A stretch of 64,000 bases of DNA from Bradyrhizobium betae. GTDB taxonomy: Bacteria > Pseudomonadota > Alphaproteobacteria > Rhizobiales > Xanthobacteraceae. Shown one piece after another: positions 17,907 through 26,080 of this stretch (position 1 is its first letter; every line of letters begins with the position of its first letter). Both the position numbers and the translations under genes were made by a program. A model generated the notes under the pieces. That model was given only the letters and a program-made list of their open reading frames with translations. It searched no databases and was not told the DNA's origin. The stretch lies in assembly GCF_004123905.1 (NCBI RefSeq), contig NZ_MZXW01000016.1, positions 682,001 through 746,000 on the forward strand, read 5' to 3'.

Positions 17907-19424
17907 ATGCTGCTGCCCCTGTCCGACGTGCCGCGCTGGTATGCGGAGCGCAAACCGCAAGGCACGATCGCAGTCCAGCATGGACAGGACACGCTGACAT
18001 GGGACCAACTCGAACGCGGCGCCAATCGGCGCGCGCGGGCGTTTGCCGCGAAAGGTGTGAAGCCGGGCGATTTTGTCGCGATCGGTCTGCCCAACGGCAA
18101 CGCCTTCTTCGAGACATCCTTTGCGGTGTGGAAGTGCGGGGCGACGCCGACCTCGCTGTCATGGCGGCTGCCGCGCGGCGAGGCCGCCGCGGTGCTCGAC
18201 ATCCTCAAGCCTGCGCTTGTGGTCGGCGGCGAGGTCGACTGGAATGCGCCGAACCGTCTGCCCGCCGATTTCGTGCCCGAAGGTTTTTCGGACGAGCCGC
18301 TCAATCCGCCGGTGGCGCGCTACTGGAAAGCCATGACCTCAGGCGGCTCGACCGGCCGCCCAAAAGTGATCCTCGATCATCAGCCGGCGGTGACCGACAC
18401 GGTCGCGGCGCCGCCGCTCAACATCCCCTTCGGGGTCTCGCTGCTCAATCCCGGTCCGCTCTATCACAATGCGCCGTTCATCGTGTCGCATTATGCGCTG
18501 TTCACCGGCGGCAAGCTCACCGGCCTCGTCAAGTTCGACGCCGAGGAGACGCTGCGGCAGATCGCGCGCGAGCGCGTGCAATGGGTCAATTTCGTGCCGA
18601 CCATGATGCACCGGATCTGGGCGCTGCCGGAGAACGTGCGCAACGGCTACGACGTCTCGAGCCTTCAAACCGTATTCCACATGGCCGCTCCGATGCCGCC
18701 CTGGCTGAAGGAGAACTGGATCGCCTGGCTCGGACCTGAGCGGGTGTGGGAGCTCTATGGCGGCACCGAGCGCCAGGGCTCCTGCATCATCTCAGGCACG
18801 GAATGGCTGGCGCACAAGGGCTCGGTCGGCAAGATCGGCGAGATGGCGCGCTTGCGCATCATCGGCGAGGACGGCAACGACGTCGCACGGGGCGAGACCG
18901 GCGAGATCTATTTCCTCAACAATGACGGCAAGGATGCCACCTATCACTATCTCGGTGCCGAGCCGAAGCGCCGCACGGACGGCTGGGAATCACTCGGCGA
19001 CATCGGACGGCTGGATGCGGAAGGCTATCTCTATCTCGGCGACCGCCTCGCCGACATGGTGTTGCGCGGCGGCGCCAACATCTATCCGGCCGAGGTCGAG
19101 GCGGCGGTCTCGGAGGCTCCCGGCGTGCGGTCCTGCGTGGTGGTGGGATTGCCCGACCCGGAATTGGGCCAGCGTGTGCACGCCATCATCGAGCCGGAGC
19201 CGGACGCGGATGGCCAGGCCATCGCCGACGGCATGGCGGAGTTTTTGAAGGACCGGCTCAGCCGCTACAAGCACCCTGAAAGCTTCGAGATCGTCAGCGC
19301 CCCGCCGCGCGATGATTCAGGCAAGGTTCGCAGAACACTGTTGCGCGACGAGCGCGCGGCGTGGATGAAAGAAGGGCGCGCCTTCCGGATCATGCCGGCG
19401 AAGGCGCGGGCGCACGCCGAGTAA
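17907..19424 (+). CDS. AMP-forming acyl-CoA synthetase (AMP-binding family)
   Basis: The 505-residue protein has the ATP-binding motif TSGGSTGRPK at residues 144-153 and the second core motif ELYGGTERQG. The adenylate/ribose-binding TDGWESLGDIGRLDAEGYLYLGDRLADMVLRGG follows, with a C-terminal PRDDSGKVRRTLLR where the catalytic Lys sits. The order matches CaiC/bile-acid-CoA-ligase-like synthetases. It makes an acyl-CoA from an acid, ATP and CoA. It heads an operon with RraA-type, cupin and Bug binding-protein genes, 24 to 47 bases apart, and likely activates the acid that the binding protein captures. Confidence 0.88.
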   Translation: MLLPLSDVPRWYAERKPQGTIAVQHGQDTLTWDQLERGANRRARAFAAKGVKPGDFVAIGLPNGNAFFETSFAVWKCGATPTSLSWRLPRGEAAAVLDILKPALVVGGEVDWNAPNRLPADFVPEGFSDEPLNPPVARYWKAMTSGGSTGRPKVILDHQPAVTDTVAAPPLNIPFGVSLLNPGPLYHNAPFIVSHYALFTGGKLTGLVKFDAEETLRQIARERVQWVNFVPTMMHRIWALPENVRNGYDVSSLQTVFHMAAPMPPWLKENWIAWLGPERVWELYGGTERQGSCIISGTEWLAHKGSVGKIGEMARLRIIGEDGNDVARGETGEIYFLNNDGKDATYHYLGAEPKRRTDGWESLGDIGRLDAEGYLYLGDRLADMVLRGGANIYPAEVEAAVSEAPGVRSCVVVGLPDPELGQRVHAIIEPEPDADGQAIADGMAEFLKDRLSRYKHPESFEIVSAPPRDDSGKVRRTLLRDERAAWMKEGRAFRIMPAKARAHAE

Positions 19425-19448
19425 GACAATCACGGAAGGACTGAACGT

Positions 19449-20087
19449 ATGACCGTCACCATCGCAACGAACAGCGTACCAAAACCGCCGGCCGGGATCA
19501 TCGAGGGCTTTCGCGGTGCGCCGACGTCGGTCATTTCAGACAATCTCGCCCGGCTGCCCGGCGCGGTGGGGTTGAAGCCGTATCATCGCGGCGGCAAGCT
19601 GGTGGGCACCGCCTTCACCGTGCGCACCCGCCCCGGCGACAATCTCGCCATCCACCGTGCGCTCGAGCTGGTCGGTCCCGGCGACGTCATCGTGGTCGAC
19701 GGCGGTGGCGACGAGACCCGCGCGCTGGTCGGCGAGATCATGAAGAACATCGCGCAGTGGCGCAAAGCGGAAGGCTATGTGATCGACGGCGCGATCCGCG
19801 ATGTCGCGTCGTTCGCGGCCGACGACTTCCCCTGCTACGCCCGCGCGGTGATCCATCGCGGCCCCTACAAGAACGGCCCCGGCGAGATCAACATTCCGGT
19901 CTCGATCGGCGGCAGCGTGATCTCGCCCGGCGACATCGTCGTCGGTGACGAGGACGGCGTGGTGTCCTTCCCCGCCGCGGGCGCCGCGGCGCTGCTGGAG
20001 GCCGTGCGCGCCCAGGTCGCGCGCGAGGAGGAGACCATGAAGGCGATCCGCGAGGGCCGCTATCAGGGCTCCTACGGCAAGTCCTGA
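19449..20087 (+). CDS. RraA-family protein (4-hydroxy-4-methyl-2-oxoglutarate aldolase-like)
   Basis: This 212-residue protein has the family signature: GPGDVIVVDGGGDETRALVGEIM near residues 76-98, then the D-G-A-I-R-D motif, where the Arg-Asp pair binds substrate and metal in HMG/CHA aldolases. Relatives of this length are class II pyruvate aldolases that cleave 4-hydroxy-4-methyl-2-oxoglutarate or oxaloacetate in aromatic-acid breakdown. Others (RraA proper) inhibit RNase E. The catabolic neighbours favour the aldolase role. The protein start follows GGAAGGACTG. Confidence 0.88.
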   Translation: MTVTIATNSVPKPPAGIIEGFRGAPTSVISDNLARLPGAVGLKPYHRGGKLVGTAFTVRTRPGDNLAIHRALELVGPGDVIVVDGGGDETRALVGEIMKNIAQWRKAEGYVIDGAIRDVASFAADDFPCYARAVIHRGPYKNGPGEINIPVSIGGSVISPGDIVVGDEDGVVSFPAAGAAALLEAVRAQVAREEETMKAIREGRYQGSYGKS

Positions 20088-20114
20088 GCAGATCAAAACG
20101 AAGGGGAGAATAGC

Positions 20115-20486
20115 GTGAGCCAGAAGGACGAATTCCACAACATCGATAATCCCGACGACGGGCTGTTTCGCGAGCTCGCGGCCGGCGTGACCACGCGCAT
20201 CTTCTCCGGCGAGCAGGCGATGCTGTCGGTGGTGACGCTGGCGCCGCATGCGCAAGGCACGCTGCACCATCATCCCGAGGAGCAATGGGGCGTGCTGCTC
20301 GACGGCTCCGCCATCCGTGTCCAGGGCGATGAGGAAATCGCTGTGAAGAAGGGCGATTTCTGGCGCACACCCGGCCACGTGCCGCACACCATGCGTGCGG
20401 GCCCTGACGGCGCCCGGGTGCTGGATATCTTCAGTCCGCCACGGCCAGAATACAAAAAAGCGGGGTCGGGTTTCGGAACGACTTAA
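20115..20486 (+). CDS. Cupin-domain protein
   Basis: The 123-residue protein starts at GTG 20115 with GGGGAGA upstream. A single cupin barrel is visible: TLAPHAQGTLHHHPEEQWGVLLDGSAIRVQGDE gives the first metal motif (H-H-H-x3-E), and GDFWRTPGHVPHTMRAGPDG supplies the last His. Single-domain cupins bind a metal and serve as isomerases, dioxygenases or sensors. It lies between the RraA-type gene and the Bug binding protein in one operon and probably acts on a pathway intermediate. Confidence 0.85.
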   Translation: MSQKDEFHNIDNPDDGLFRELAAGVTTRIFSGEQAMLSVVTLAPHAQGTLHHHPEEQWGVLLDGSAIRVQGDEEIAVKKGDFWRTPGHVPHTMRAGPDGARVLDIFSPPRPEYKKAGSGFGTT

Positions 20487-20533
20487 GCGCCAAAGAGCAA
20501 AAGCCAGGCGCAAAAAACAAGAGGGAGAAAACG

Positions 20534-21490
20534 ATGACGATCACACGACGGGCGCTGCTGGCCGCGCCCGCCATCCTGGCGATGGCACCGGCAAGTGCGC
20601 AGGCCTCGAAAATCACGCTGGTCGTGCCGTTCCCACCGGGCGGCTCGACCGACGCGATGGCGCGGCTGCTGCAGGCCAATCTGCAGACAAAACTCAATCG
20701 CATCGTCATTGTCGAGAACAAGTCGGGCGCGGCCGGTGCGCTCGGCGCAGCGCAGGTCGCCAAGAGCCCGGCGGACGGGTCCACATTCCTGGTCACCTTC
20801 GATTCCCACGCGGTGATCCCGTCCATCCTCGACAATCCGCCGGTCGACGTCGAGCGCGAGCTGATGCCCGTGCTGCTGGTCGGCACCGCGCCTTACGTGA
20901 TCGCGGCCGGCGCCGGGCGTCCCTACAAGAGCTTTGCCGACGTGGTCGCCGCCTGCAAGGCGACCCCCGGCGCGGTGAAATACGCCTCCGTCGGCATCGG
21001 CACGCTCGGCCATCTCGCCATGACCGTGCTCGGCAACAAGGCCGGCGTCGAGATCATGCATGTTCCCTATCGCGGCGGCGGCCCGGCGATGAACGACGTG
21101 CTCGGCGGCCATGTCGATCTCATCGCGGGATCGGCGGCGCTGGTCGCAGCCCAGCTCGGCACCAACATGCTGCGTCCGATCCTGCAACTCGGCCGCGAGC
21201 GGCTGCCGGGCCTGCCGGATACGCCGACCGCGATCGAGGCCGGCTTTCCGGACTTCGAGACGCTGGCCTGGTGGGGCATTTTTGCACCCACGGGCACGCC
21301 GCCGGACATCGTCGCGAGCCTCGCGACGGCGTCCAAGGAGATCCTGAGCGAGCCCGCGACCGCCGCCCAGCTCAAGGAGACCCAGCAGATGACGCTGCTG
21401 CTCGAGGACGGCCCCGCCTTCAAGATCTTCTTCGACAAGCAGGTCGCCACTTGGGGCAAGGTGGTGAAGGACAATAATATCAAGGCATGA
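20534..21490 (+). CDS. Bug-family (TctC-like) tripartite tricarboxylate transporter binding protein
   Basis: The 318-residue protein has a short Tat-like or Sec signal (TRRALLAAPAILAMAPASAQA). The mature start KITLVVPFPPGGSTDAMARLLQ is the Bug-family signature, and MHVPYRGGGPAMNDVLGGHVDLI is the conserved ligand loop. Bug proteins capture carboxylic acids in the periplasm for TctAB-type permeases. No TctA/TctB genes are present here, so it is an orphan that must use a permease encoded elsewhere. The ligase-aldolase-cupin operon suggests an organic acid ligand. Confidence 0.9.
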   Translation: MTITRRALLAAPAILAMAPASAQASKITLVVPFPPGGSTDAMARLLQANLQTKLNRIVIVENKSGAAGALGAAQVAKSPADGSTFLVTFDSHAVIPSILDNPPVDVERELMPVLLVGTAPYVIAAGAGRPYKSFADVVAACKATPGAVKYASVGIGTLGHLAMTVLGNKAGVEIMHVPYRGGGPAMNDVLGGHVDLIAGSAALVAAQLGTNMLRPILQLGRERLPGLPDTPTAIEAGFPDFETLAWWGIFAPTGTPPDIVASLATASKEILSEPATAAQLKETQQMTLLLEDGPAFKIFFDKQVATWGKVVKDNNIKA

Positions 21491-21547
21491 GAGGCCTATT
21501 CCCGGGATTGCCATCCCGGGTCCAGTGCGTTCGCGCGGGCTTGAGCG

Positions 21548-21841
21548 TCAGAGCATCTTGCCGACGATCTTTGTCATGTCTGCCGCCGAAAACGCGCGCA
21601 GCGTTTCGGTGCGGACATTGCCGAGTGCGCTGAGACTAAGGCTGAGCGACATCGCGGCAGCCTCATCCGGAGCCTCGAGAACGGTTACAACGTCATATCG
21701 TCCCTGCGTCCAGACGATTTCTTTCACGGTCACGCCGAACGTTTTGGCCATCTCCTTGAAGGCATCGGCCCGCTTCGGCGAGTCCTTGACGTTGCGGACT
21801 CCCTGATCAGTGAAGTTTCCCAGCACGACATAGGTTACCAT
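21548..21841 (-). CDS. GYD-domain protein
   Basis: This 97-residue protein has MVTYVVLGNFTDQGVRNVKDSPKRADAF and TQGRYDVVTVLEAPDEAAAMSLSLSLSALGNVRTETLRAF, where the G-(R)-Y-D motif defines the GYD family of small alpha/beta proteins. The ribosome site AGGGAGGAC precedes the ATG. The function is unknown. It is a single gene convergent with the Bug operon; the 57 bases between hold a short GC-rich inverted repeat (ATTCCCGGGATTGCCATCCCGGG). Confidence 0.85.
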   Translation of the reverse strand: MVTYVVLGNFTDQGVRNVKDSPKRADAFKEMAKTFGVTVKEIVWTQGRYDVVTVLEAPDEAAAMSLSLSLSALGNVRTETLRAFSAADMTKIVGKML

Positions 21842-21965
21842 GGTCGTCCTCCCTGGTTAGAACCCAGATACAAGTCTCGCTTGAGGCAACCGCGCCGAGC
21901 TTGCCACGGCGGCTGAGACCGCGCTACTTGCGCGTTGGGAACGTCAGCGGGTGTGTCTTATTCGG

Positions 21966-22319
21966 TCAGGGCAGCGGCCGCGCGAAACTGAGCTCATGGC
22001 CGTCGGGGTCGTTGAGATGGAAGTAGCGCTCACCCCATTCTGCATCGCGCGGCGCGGTCGACGGCTGCCATCCGGCGGCGCGTGCGCGCTCGTAGGTCCC
22101 GTCGACATCGGCGACGTAGAAGATGATGCGGCCCCACCAGGACCAGCGCTTGTCGTCCGGCTGCGCCGTCAGGTTGAGATAGCCAGTGCCGGCACGAAAG
22201 CTGGTGAATGCAGCGGCTTCGCCGCCATACAGGAGCTCGAACCCCAGCGAACGGTAGAAGTGCACGGAGCGCCCCATGTCATGCGTGCCGAGCGTGATGG
22301 CGCTGATGCTTTCGATCAT
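21966..22319 (-). CDS. VOC-family glyoxalase-like protein
   Basis: The 117-residue single-module VOC protein has ISAITLGTHDMGRSVHFYRSLGFELLYGG, then FRAGTGYLNLTAQ and YFHLNDPDGHELSFARPL. Both metal-ligand strands are present (His in AITLG-H region is replaced by T, Glu in DGHELSF kept). It may be a glyoxalase, an antibiotic-resistance-type dimer or a simple binding protein. No operon partner is evident. Confidence 0.82.
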   Translation of the reverse strand: MIESISAITLGTHDMGRSVHFYRSLGFELLYGGEAAAFTSFRAGTGYLNLTAQPDDKRWSWWGRIIFYVADVDGTYERARAAGWQPSTAPRDAEWGERYFHLNDPDGHELSFARPLP

Positions 22320-22461
22320 GTGAGCTGCTCCGCCAAGAGGGACCTGGACGCGATTGTATAGCCGCCTTGTTCAGGTTGACGATGATCCGGCCCGCCTTGC
22401 GGCTGGCGAACCCTATCTTGCTCTGCTATGAGGGGCCGAGCCCGCCATCGGCGGGTTCCGC

Positions 22462-22538
22462 GGTCCCGTAGCTCAGCCGGATAGAGCGACGGTTTCCTAA
22501 ACCGTAGGTCGGAAGTTCGAGTCTTCCCGGGATCGCCA
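22462..22538 (+). tRNA. tRNA-Arg (anticodon CCU)
   Basis: The complete cloverleaf can be drawn. The acceptor stem GGTCCCG (22462-22468) pairs with CGGGATC (22528-22534), with one G-U pair. The D-stem is GCTC/GAGC, and the anticodon stem ACGGT/ACCGT has loop TTCCTAA with anticodon CCT at 22496-22498. The T-stem GGAAG/CTTCC has loop TTCGAGT. Discriminator G is followed by encoded CCA at 22536-22538. It reads the AGG codon. Confidence 0.96.
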
Positions 22539-22561
22539 TTCTCATCTTCCCCTGTGATCGT

Positions 22562-23575
22562 CTAAGCCACAATCCGCGCAAAGCGCTTGCGATATTCGGC
22601 GGGTGTCACGCCAACATGGCGCGCGAAGGCGCGGCGCAAGGTGTCTGCGTCGGCAAAGCCACAATGCGTCGCCACTTGCTTGGGGGCTTCGTTTCCGAGC
22701 TCCAGCAGGCGCCTCGCAGCGTTGACGCGGGCTTCCTCGACCCAGGTGGCGGGGGTGATTCCCACTTCGGCACGGAACAGCCGTGCAAAGTGGCGCGGGC
22801 TGATGTCCATGCGCGCCGCGAGGCCTGCGATGCTGTGATCCAGTCCGGGATTGGCGGCGACCCAGCGCTGGAGCTCCTGCAGCGCGGCGCGGCCGGCGGG
22901 GACGGCCTCGCCCTTGCGGGTGAACTGCATCTGCCCGCCCGGCCGCTTGAAAAACATCACGAGCTGGCTCGCAACCTTCATCGCCGTCTCGCGTCCGAGA
23001 TCTTCCTCCACGAGAGCCAGCGCGAGATCTAAGCCTGCGGTCACGCCGGCAGCGGTGCGGAGCTTGCCGTCGGTGACGTAGATCGCGTCCTTGTCCACGC
23101 TGACCGACGGGAATTTTTCGGCAAGCCGGTCGGCGACCGCCCAATGCGTCGTGACCCGTCTGCCGTCGAGCAGACCTGCCGCCGCAAGAAAGAAGGCGCC
23201 TGAGCACACCGACCCGAAACGCCGGGTCCTGGAGGCCCGGCGGCGAAGCCAGTCGATCACCATGCCGTCGGCTGGCACATCGGCAGCGTTCGGGCATCCC
23301 GCGATCAACAGGGTGTCGATATTCTCCTGGAAGCCGCGATCGATGATGCGGTCGGGCATCAGCCGCACGCCTGAGGAACTGCGGATCGAGCCCGGCTCCG
23401 CTCCCGCAACGAGCAGCGTATAGGCCTGATGGCCGGCCTGCACATTGGCCTCGGCGAAAACGTCGAGAGGTCCGGCGACGTCGAGAAGCTGCACGCCGGG
23501 GAGCGCAACGATCACAACAGTCCTTGGTTTCGGCTTGGGTTTCGGCTTGGCGCCCATGTCCGCCTCGGTCGGCAT
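22562..23575 (-). CDS. GlxA-family AraC-type transcriptional regulator (DJ-1/PfpI plus HTH)
   Basis: The 337-residue protein has an N-terminal DJ-1/PfpI-like domain (VVIVALPGVQLLDVAGPLDVFAEAN) with the conserved nucleophile-elbow Cys in SVCSGAFFLAAAGLLDGRRVTTHW. A C-terminal AraC double helix-turn-helix follows (LAARMDISPRHFARLFRAEVGITPATWVEEARVNAARRLLE, GFADADTLRRAFARHVGVTPAEYRKRF). Such proteins activate neighbouring metabolic genes in response to a small nitrogenous ligand. The ATG at 23557 with GAGGCGGAC upstream is an equally good start. It is divergent from the HD-hydrolase gene, its likely target. Confidence 0.9.
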   Translation of the reverse strand: MPTEADMGAKPKPKPKPRTVVIVALPGVQLLDVAGPLDVFAEANVQAGHQAYTLLVAGAEPGSIRSSSGVRLMPDRIIDRGFQENIDTLLIAGCPNAADVPADGMVIDWLRRRASRTRRFGSVCSGAFFLAAAGLLDGRRVTTHWAVADRLAEKFPSVSVDKDAIYVTDGKLRTAAGVTAGLDLALALVEEDLGRETAMKVASQLVMFFKRPGGQMQFTRKGEAVPAGRAALQELQRWVAANPGLDHSIAGLAARMDISPRHFARLFRAEVGITPATWVEEARVNAARRLLELGNEAPKQVATHCGFADADTLRRAFARHVGVTPAEYRKRFARIVA

Positions 23576-23608
23576 TTGTCCGTTTTAGACGTATTGCGTC
23601 AATTGAGG

Positions 23609-23633
23609 ACAAGATATCTCGGATCTATCTTGT
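23609..23633. promoter_or_regulatory. Inverted repeat in the GlxA-type regulator / HD-hydrolase gap
   Basis: ACAAGATA (23609-23616) and TATCTTGT (23626-23633) form perfect eight-base arms nine bases apart in the 86-base gap between divergent genes. This fits a dimeric operator of the divergent regulator. Confidence 0.5.
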
Positions 23634-23661
23634 TGGTCACCAAGAATTTCAGGAGACCATC

Positions 23662-24303
23662 ATGCAAAAGATCACCGAAGCCGCCGCCATTCCCGACAGC
23701 AAGCTGGCGCGCGCCATCACCGACTACATCCGCGATACCGAAACCGACCTGCTCTTCAACCATTCCAGCCGCGTCTATCATTTTGGGGCGCTGGCCGGCG
23801 TCCAGCGCGGGCTGACGTTCGACCGCGAGTTGCTCTATGCCGGCGCGATGTTTCACGACATCGGCCTGATGCCCGGTCATGGCAGCACGCACGAGCGGTT
23901 CGAAGTTGACGGCGCGCACGCCGCGCGCGATTTCCTGCGCAGCCACGGCATCTCCGAAGCTGATGCCTATACCGTCTGGACCGCGATCGCGCTGCACACC
24001 ACGCCCGGCGTGCCGCAGCACATGCATCCCGTCGTCGCCCTGGTAACCGCCGGCGTCGAGATGGACGTCCTCGGGCTCACCTACAAGGATTATTCCGACG
24101 CGGAGCGCGAGGCCGTCGTGAAGGCGTTTCCACGCACGCCGCAGTTCAAGGAAGACATCATCCAGGCGTTCTACGACGGCATCAAGCACCGGCCGGATAC
24201 GACCTTCGGCAACGTCAAGGCCGACGTCATCGCCGACAAGGAGCCACATTTCCATCGCGGCAATTTTTGTAGCGTCATCCGCGGCTCGCATTGGCACGGC
24301 TGA
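23662..24303 (+). CDS. HD-domain hydrolase
   Basis: This 213-residue protein starts at the ATG 23662 with CAGGAGACC upstream. The HD metal-binding motif is present: His34 (LFNHSSRVY), His65-Asp66 (AMFHDIGLM) and an Asp further on. HD-domain proteins are metal-dependent phosphohydrolases or hydrolases. The small monomeric type with SRVYHFG resembles cyanamide-hydratase-like HD proteins. It is the only gene divergent from the GlxA-type regulator and is probably controlled by it. The substrate is unknown. Confidence 0.85.
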   Translation: MQKITEAAAIPDSKLARAITDYIRDTETDLLFNHSSRVYHFGALAGVQRGLTFDRELLYAGAMFHDIGLMPGHGSTHERFEVDGAHAARDFLRSHGISEADAYTVWTAIALHTTPGVPQHMHPVVALVTAGVEMDVLGLTYKDYSDAEREAVVKAFPRTPQFKEDIIQAFYDGIKHRPDTTFGNVKADVIADKEPHFHRGNFCSVIRGSHWHG

Positions 24304-24418
24304 CCGGCGTTTGCGCAAGGACAGTGCAATCTCGAAATCGACTGCTGCGGACACGTGCGAGCCTGAGATTTCGTGCGCGGGCAGCAACAGCAAATAGCCC
24401 CATATCCAGGACCATCCC

Positions 24419-25879
24419 ATGACCGATGAACCGAAACGTCTGACCCATGCGACGGGCGCGCCCGTCAGCGACAATCTCAACATCATGACCGCGGGCCGGC
24501 GCGGCCCCGTGCTGCTGCAAGATGTCTGGCTGATCGAGAAGCTGGCGCATTTCGATCGCGAGGTGATCCCTGAGCGGCGGATGCACGCCAAGGGCTCCGG
24601 CGCCTTCGGCACCTTCACCGTGACCCATGACATCACGCGCTACACCAAGGCGAAAATCTTCTCGGACGTCGGCAAGCAGACACCGATGTTCGCGCGGTTC
24701 TCGACGGTCGCCGGCGAGCGTGGCGCGGCCGATGCCGAGCGCGACATCCGCGGCTTTGCGCTGAAATTCTACACCGAGGAGGGCAACTGGGACATGGTGG
24801 GCAACAACACCCCCGTGTTTTTCTTCCGCGATCCCCTGCGTTTCCCCGATCTCAATCATGCGATCAAGCGCGACCCGCGCACCGGCATGCGCAGCGCCGA
24901 CAACAATTGGGATTTCTGGACGCTGCTGCCGGAGGCGCTGCATCAGGTCACCATCGTCATGAGTGAGCGCGGTATTCCCAGAAGCTATCGCCACATGCAC
25001 GGCTTCAGCAGCCACACCTACAGCTTCATCAATGCCGCCAACGAACGGACCTGGGTGAAGCTTCACTTCCGCACCAAGCAGGGTATAGAAAACCTGACGG
25101 ACGCCGACGCCGAGACGCTGGTGGGCAAGGATCGCGAGACTCATCAACGCGATCTGTTCGGCAGCATCGAGCGCGGCGAATTCCCGCGCTGGACCCTGTT
25201 CGTGCAGGTCATGACCGATGACGAGGCCAAGGCGTTTCCGTTCAACCCGTTCGATCTGACCAAGGTCTGGCCCAAGGCGAACTTTCCGCTGATCGAGGTC
25301 GGCTATTTCGAGCTGAACCGTAATCCGGAGAACGTCTTCGCCGAGGTCGAGCAGGCGTCCTTCTCGCCGGCTCATATCGTGCCCGGCATCAGCTTTTCGC
25401 CCGACAAGATGCTGCAGGCGCGCCTGTTCTCCTACGGCGACGCGGCGCGCTATCGCCTTGGCGTCAACCATCATTTGATTCCGGTCAACGCGCCGAAATG
25501 TCCGTATCACAGCTATCATCGCGATGGCGCGATGCGGACGGACGGCAATTTGGGGCGGACGCCGACCTATTTCCCGAACAGCCACGGCGAGTGGACCGAC
25601 CAGCCCGATCTCAACGAGCCGCCGTTGGAGATCGACGGCGCGGCCGCACATTGGGATCACCGTGTCGACGACGATCATTATCAGCAGCCCGGTGATCTGT
25701 TCCGCAATATGAACGCGGCGCAGCGGCAGATACTGTTCGAGAACACGGCACGCGCCGTCGGCGGTGCGGCGGTCCATATCCAGGAGCGGCACATCGCGAA
25801 CTGCATGAAAGCCGATCCGGCCTATGGCGCCGGCGTCCGCAAAGCGCTGGAACGCCTCGCCACGGTTCGCCCCGCATAG
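24419..25879 (+). CDS. Monofunctional haem catalase (small-subunit type)
   Basis: The 486-residue protein carries all hallmarks. The catalytic His56 lies in [18 protein letters not shown], the catalytic Asn129 in [14 protein letters not shown], and the proximal haem ligand Tyr339 in [14 protein letters not shown]. The [26 protein letters not shown] segment completes the haem pocket. The length fits the small-subunit clade without a C-terminal flavodoxin-like domain. It converts hydrogen peroxide to water and oxygen in the cytoplasm. No OxyR gene is adjacent. A large hairpin follows the stop. Confidence 0.97.
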   Translation: MTDEPKRLTHATGAPVSDNLNIMTAGRRGPVLLQDVWLIEKLAHFDREVIPERRMHAKGSGAFGTFTVTHDITRYTKAKIFSDVGKQTPMFARFSTVAGERGAADAERDIRGFALKFYTEEGNWDMVGNNTPVFFFRDPLRFPDLNHAIKRDPRTGMRSADNNWDFWTLLPEALHQVTIVMSERGIPRSYRHMHGFSSHTYSFINAANERTWVKLHFRTKQGIENLTDADAETLVGKDRETHQRDLFGSIERGEFPRWTLFVQVMTDDEAKAFPFNPFDLTKVWPKANFPLIEVGYFELNRNPENVFAEVEQASFSPAHIVPGISFSPDKMLQARLFSYGDAARYRLGVNHHLIPVNAPKCPYHSYHRDGAMRTDGNLGRTPTYFPNSHGEWTDQPDLNEPPLEIDGAAAHWDHRVDDDHYQQPGDLFRNMNAAQRQILFENTARAVGGAAVHIQERHIANCMKADPAYGAGVRKALERLATVRPA

Positions 25880-25890
25880 GTGGCGTCGCA

Positions 25891-25954
25891 ACGATCCCGG
25901 GAAGAGACGGCGTCCGACGTGGCAAGTCGGACGCGAAACGCTTCCCGGGATCGT
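25891..25954 (+). terminator. Large nested hairpin after the catalase gene
   Basis: The outer arms ACGATCCCGGGAAG (25891-25904) and CTTCCCGGGATCGT (25941-25954) are perfect over 14 bases. The inner arms GCGTCCGAC (25910-25918) and GTCGGACGC (25926-25934) are perfect over nine. CATTTT follows. It is probably the catalase terminator or a message-stabilising element. Confidence 0.7.
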
Positions 25955-26080
25955 CATTTTGTCATGGGTCATCATCCCTGTTTGCCAAGGACTCCGGCGC
26001 AAAAATTGCTAGAAGTGGGGGAATCCTTCCTTTCGGCTGGCTGAAGGCCAGCCGCCCCACTGCAATATCCGGAGACGACA

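Noticed and set aside
22462..22538. tRNA-Arg as an integration site
   Set aside because: tRNA genes are common attachment sites, but no integrase follows and no duplicate of the tRNA 3' end is noticed nearby, so no island is claimed.
24275..26002. 575-codon open frame opposite the catalase gene
   Set aside because: The catalase on the plus strand has all haem-site residues. The antisense frame is a by-product of codon bias.
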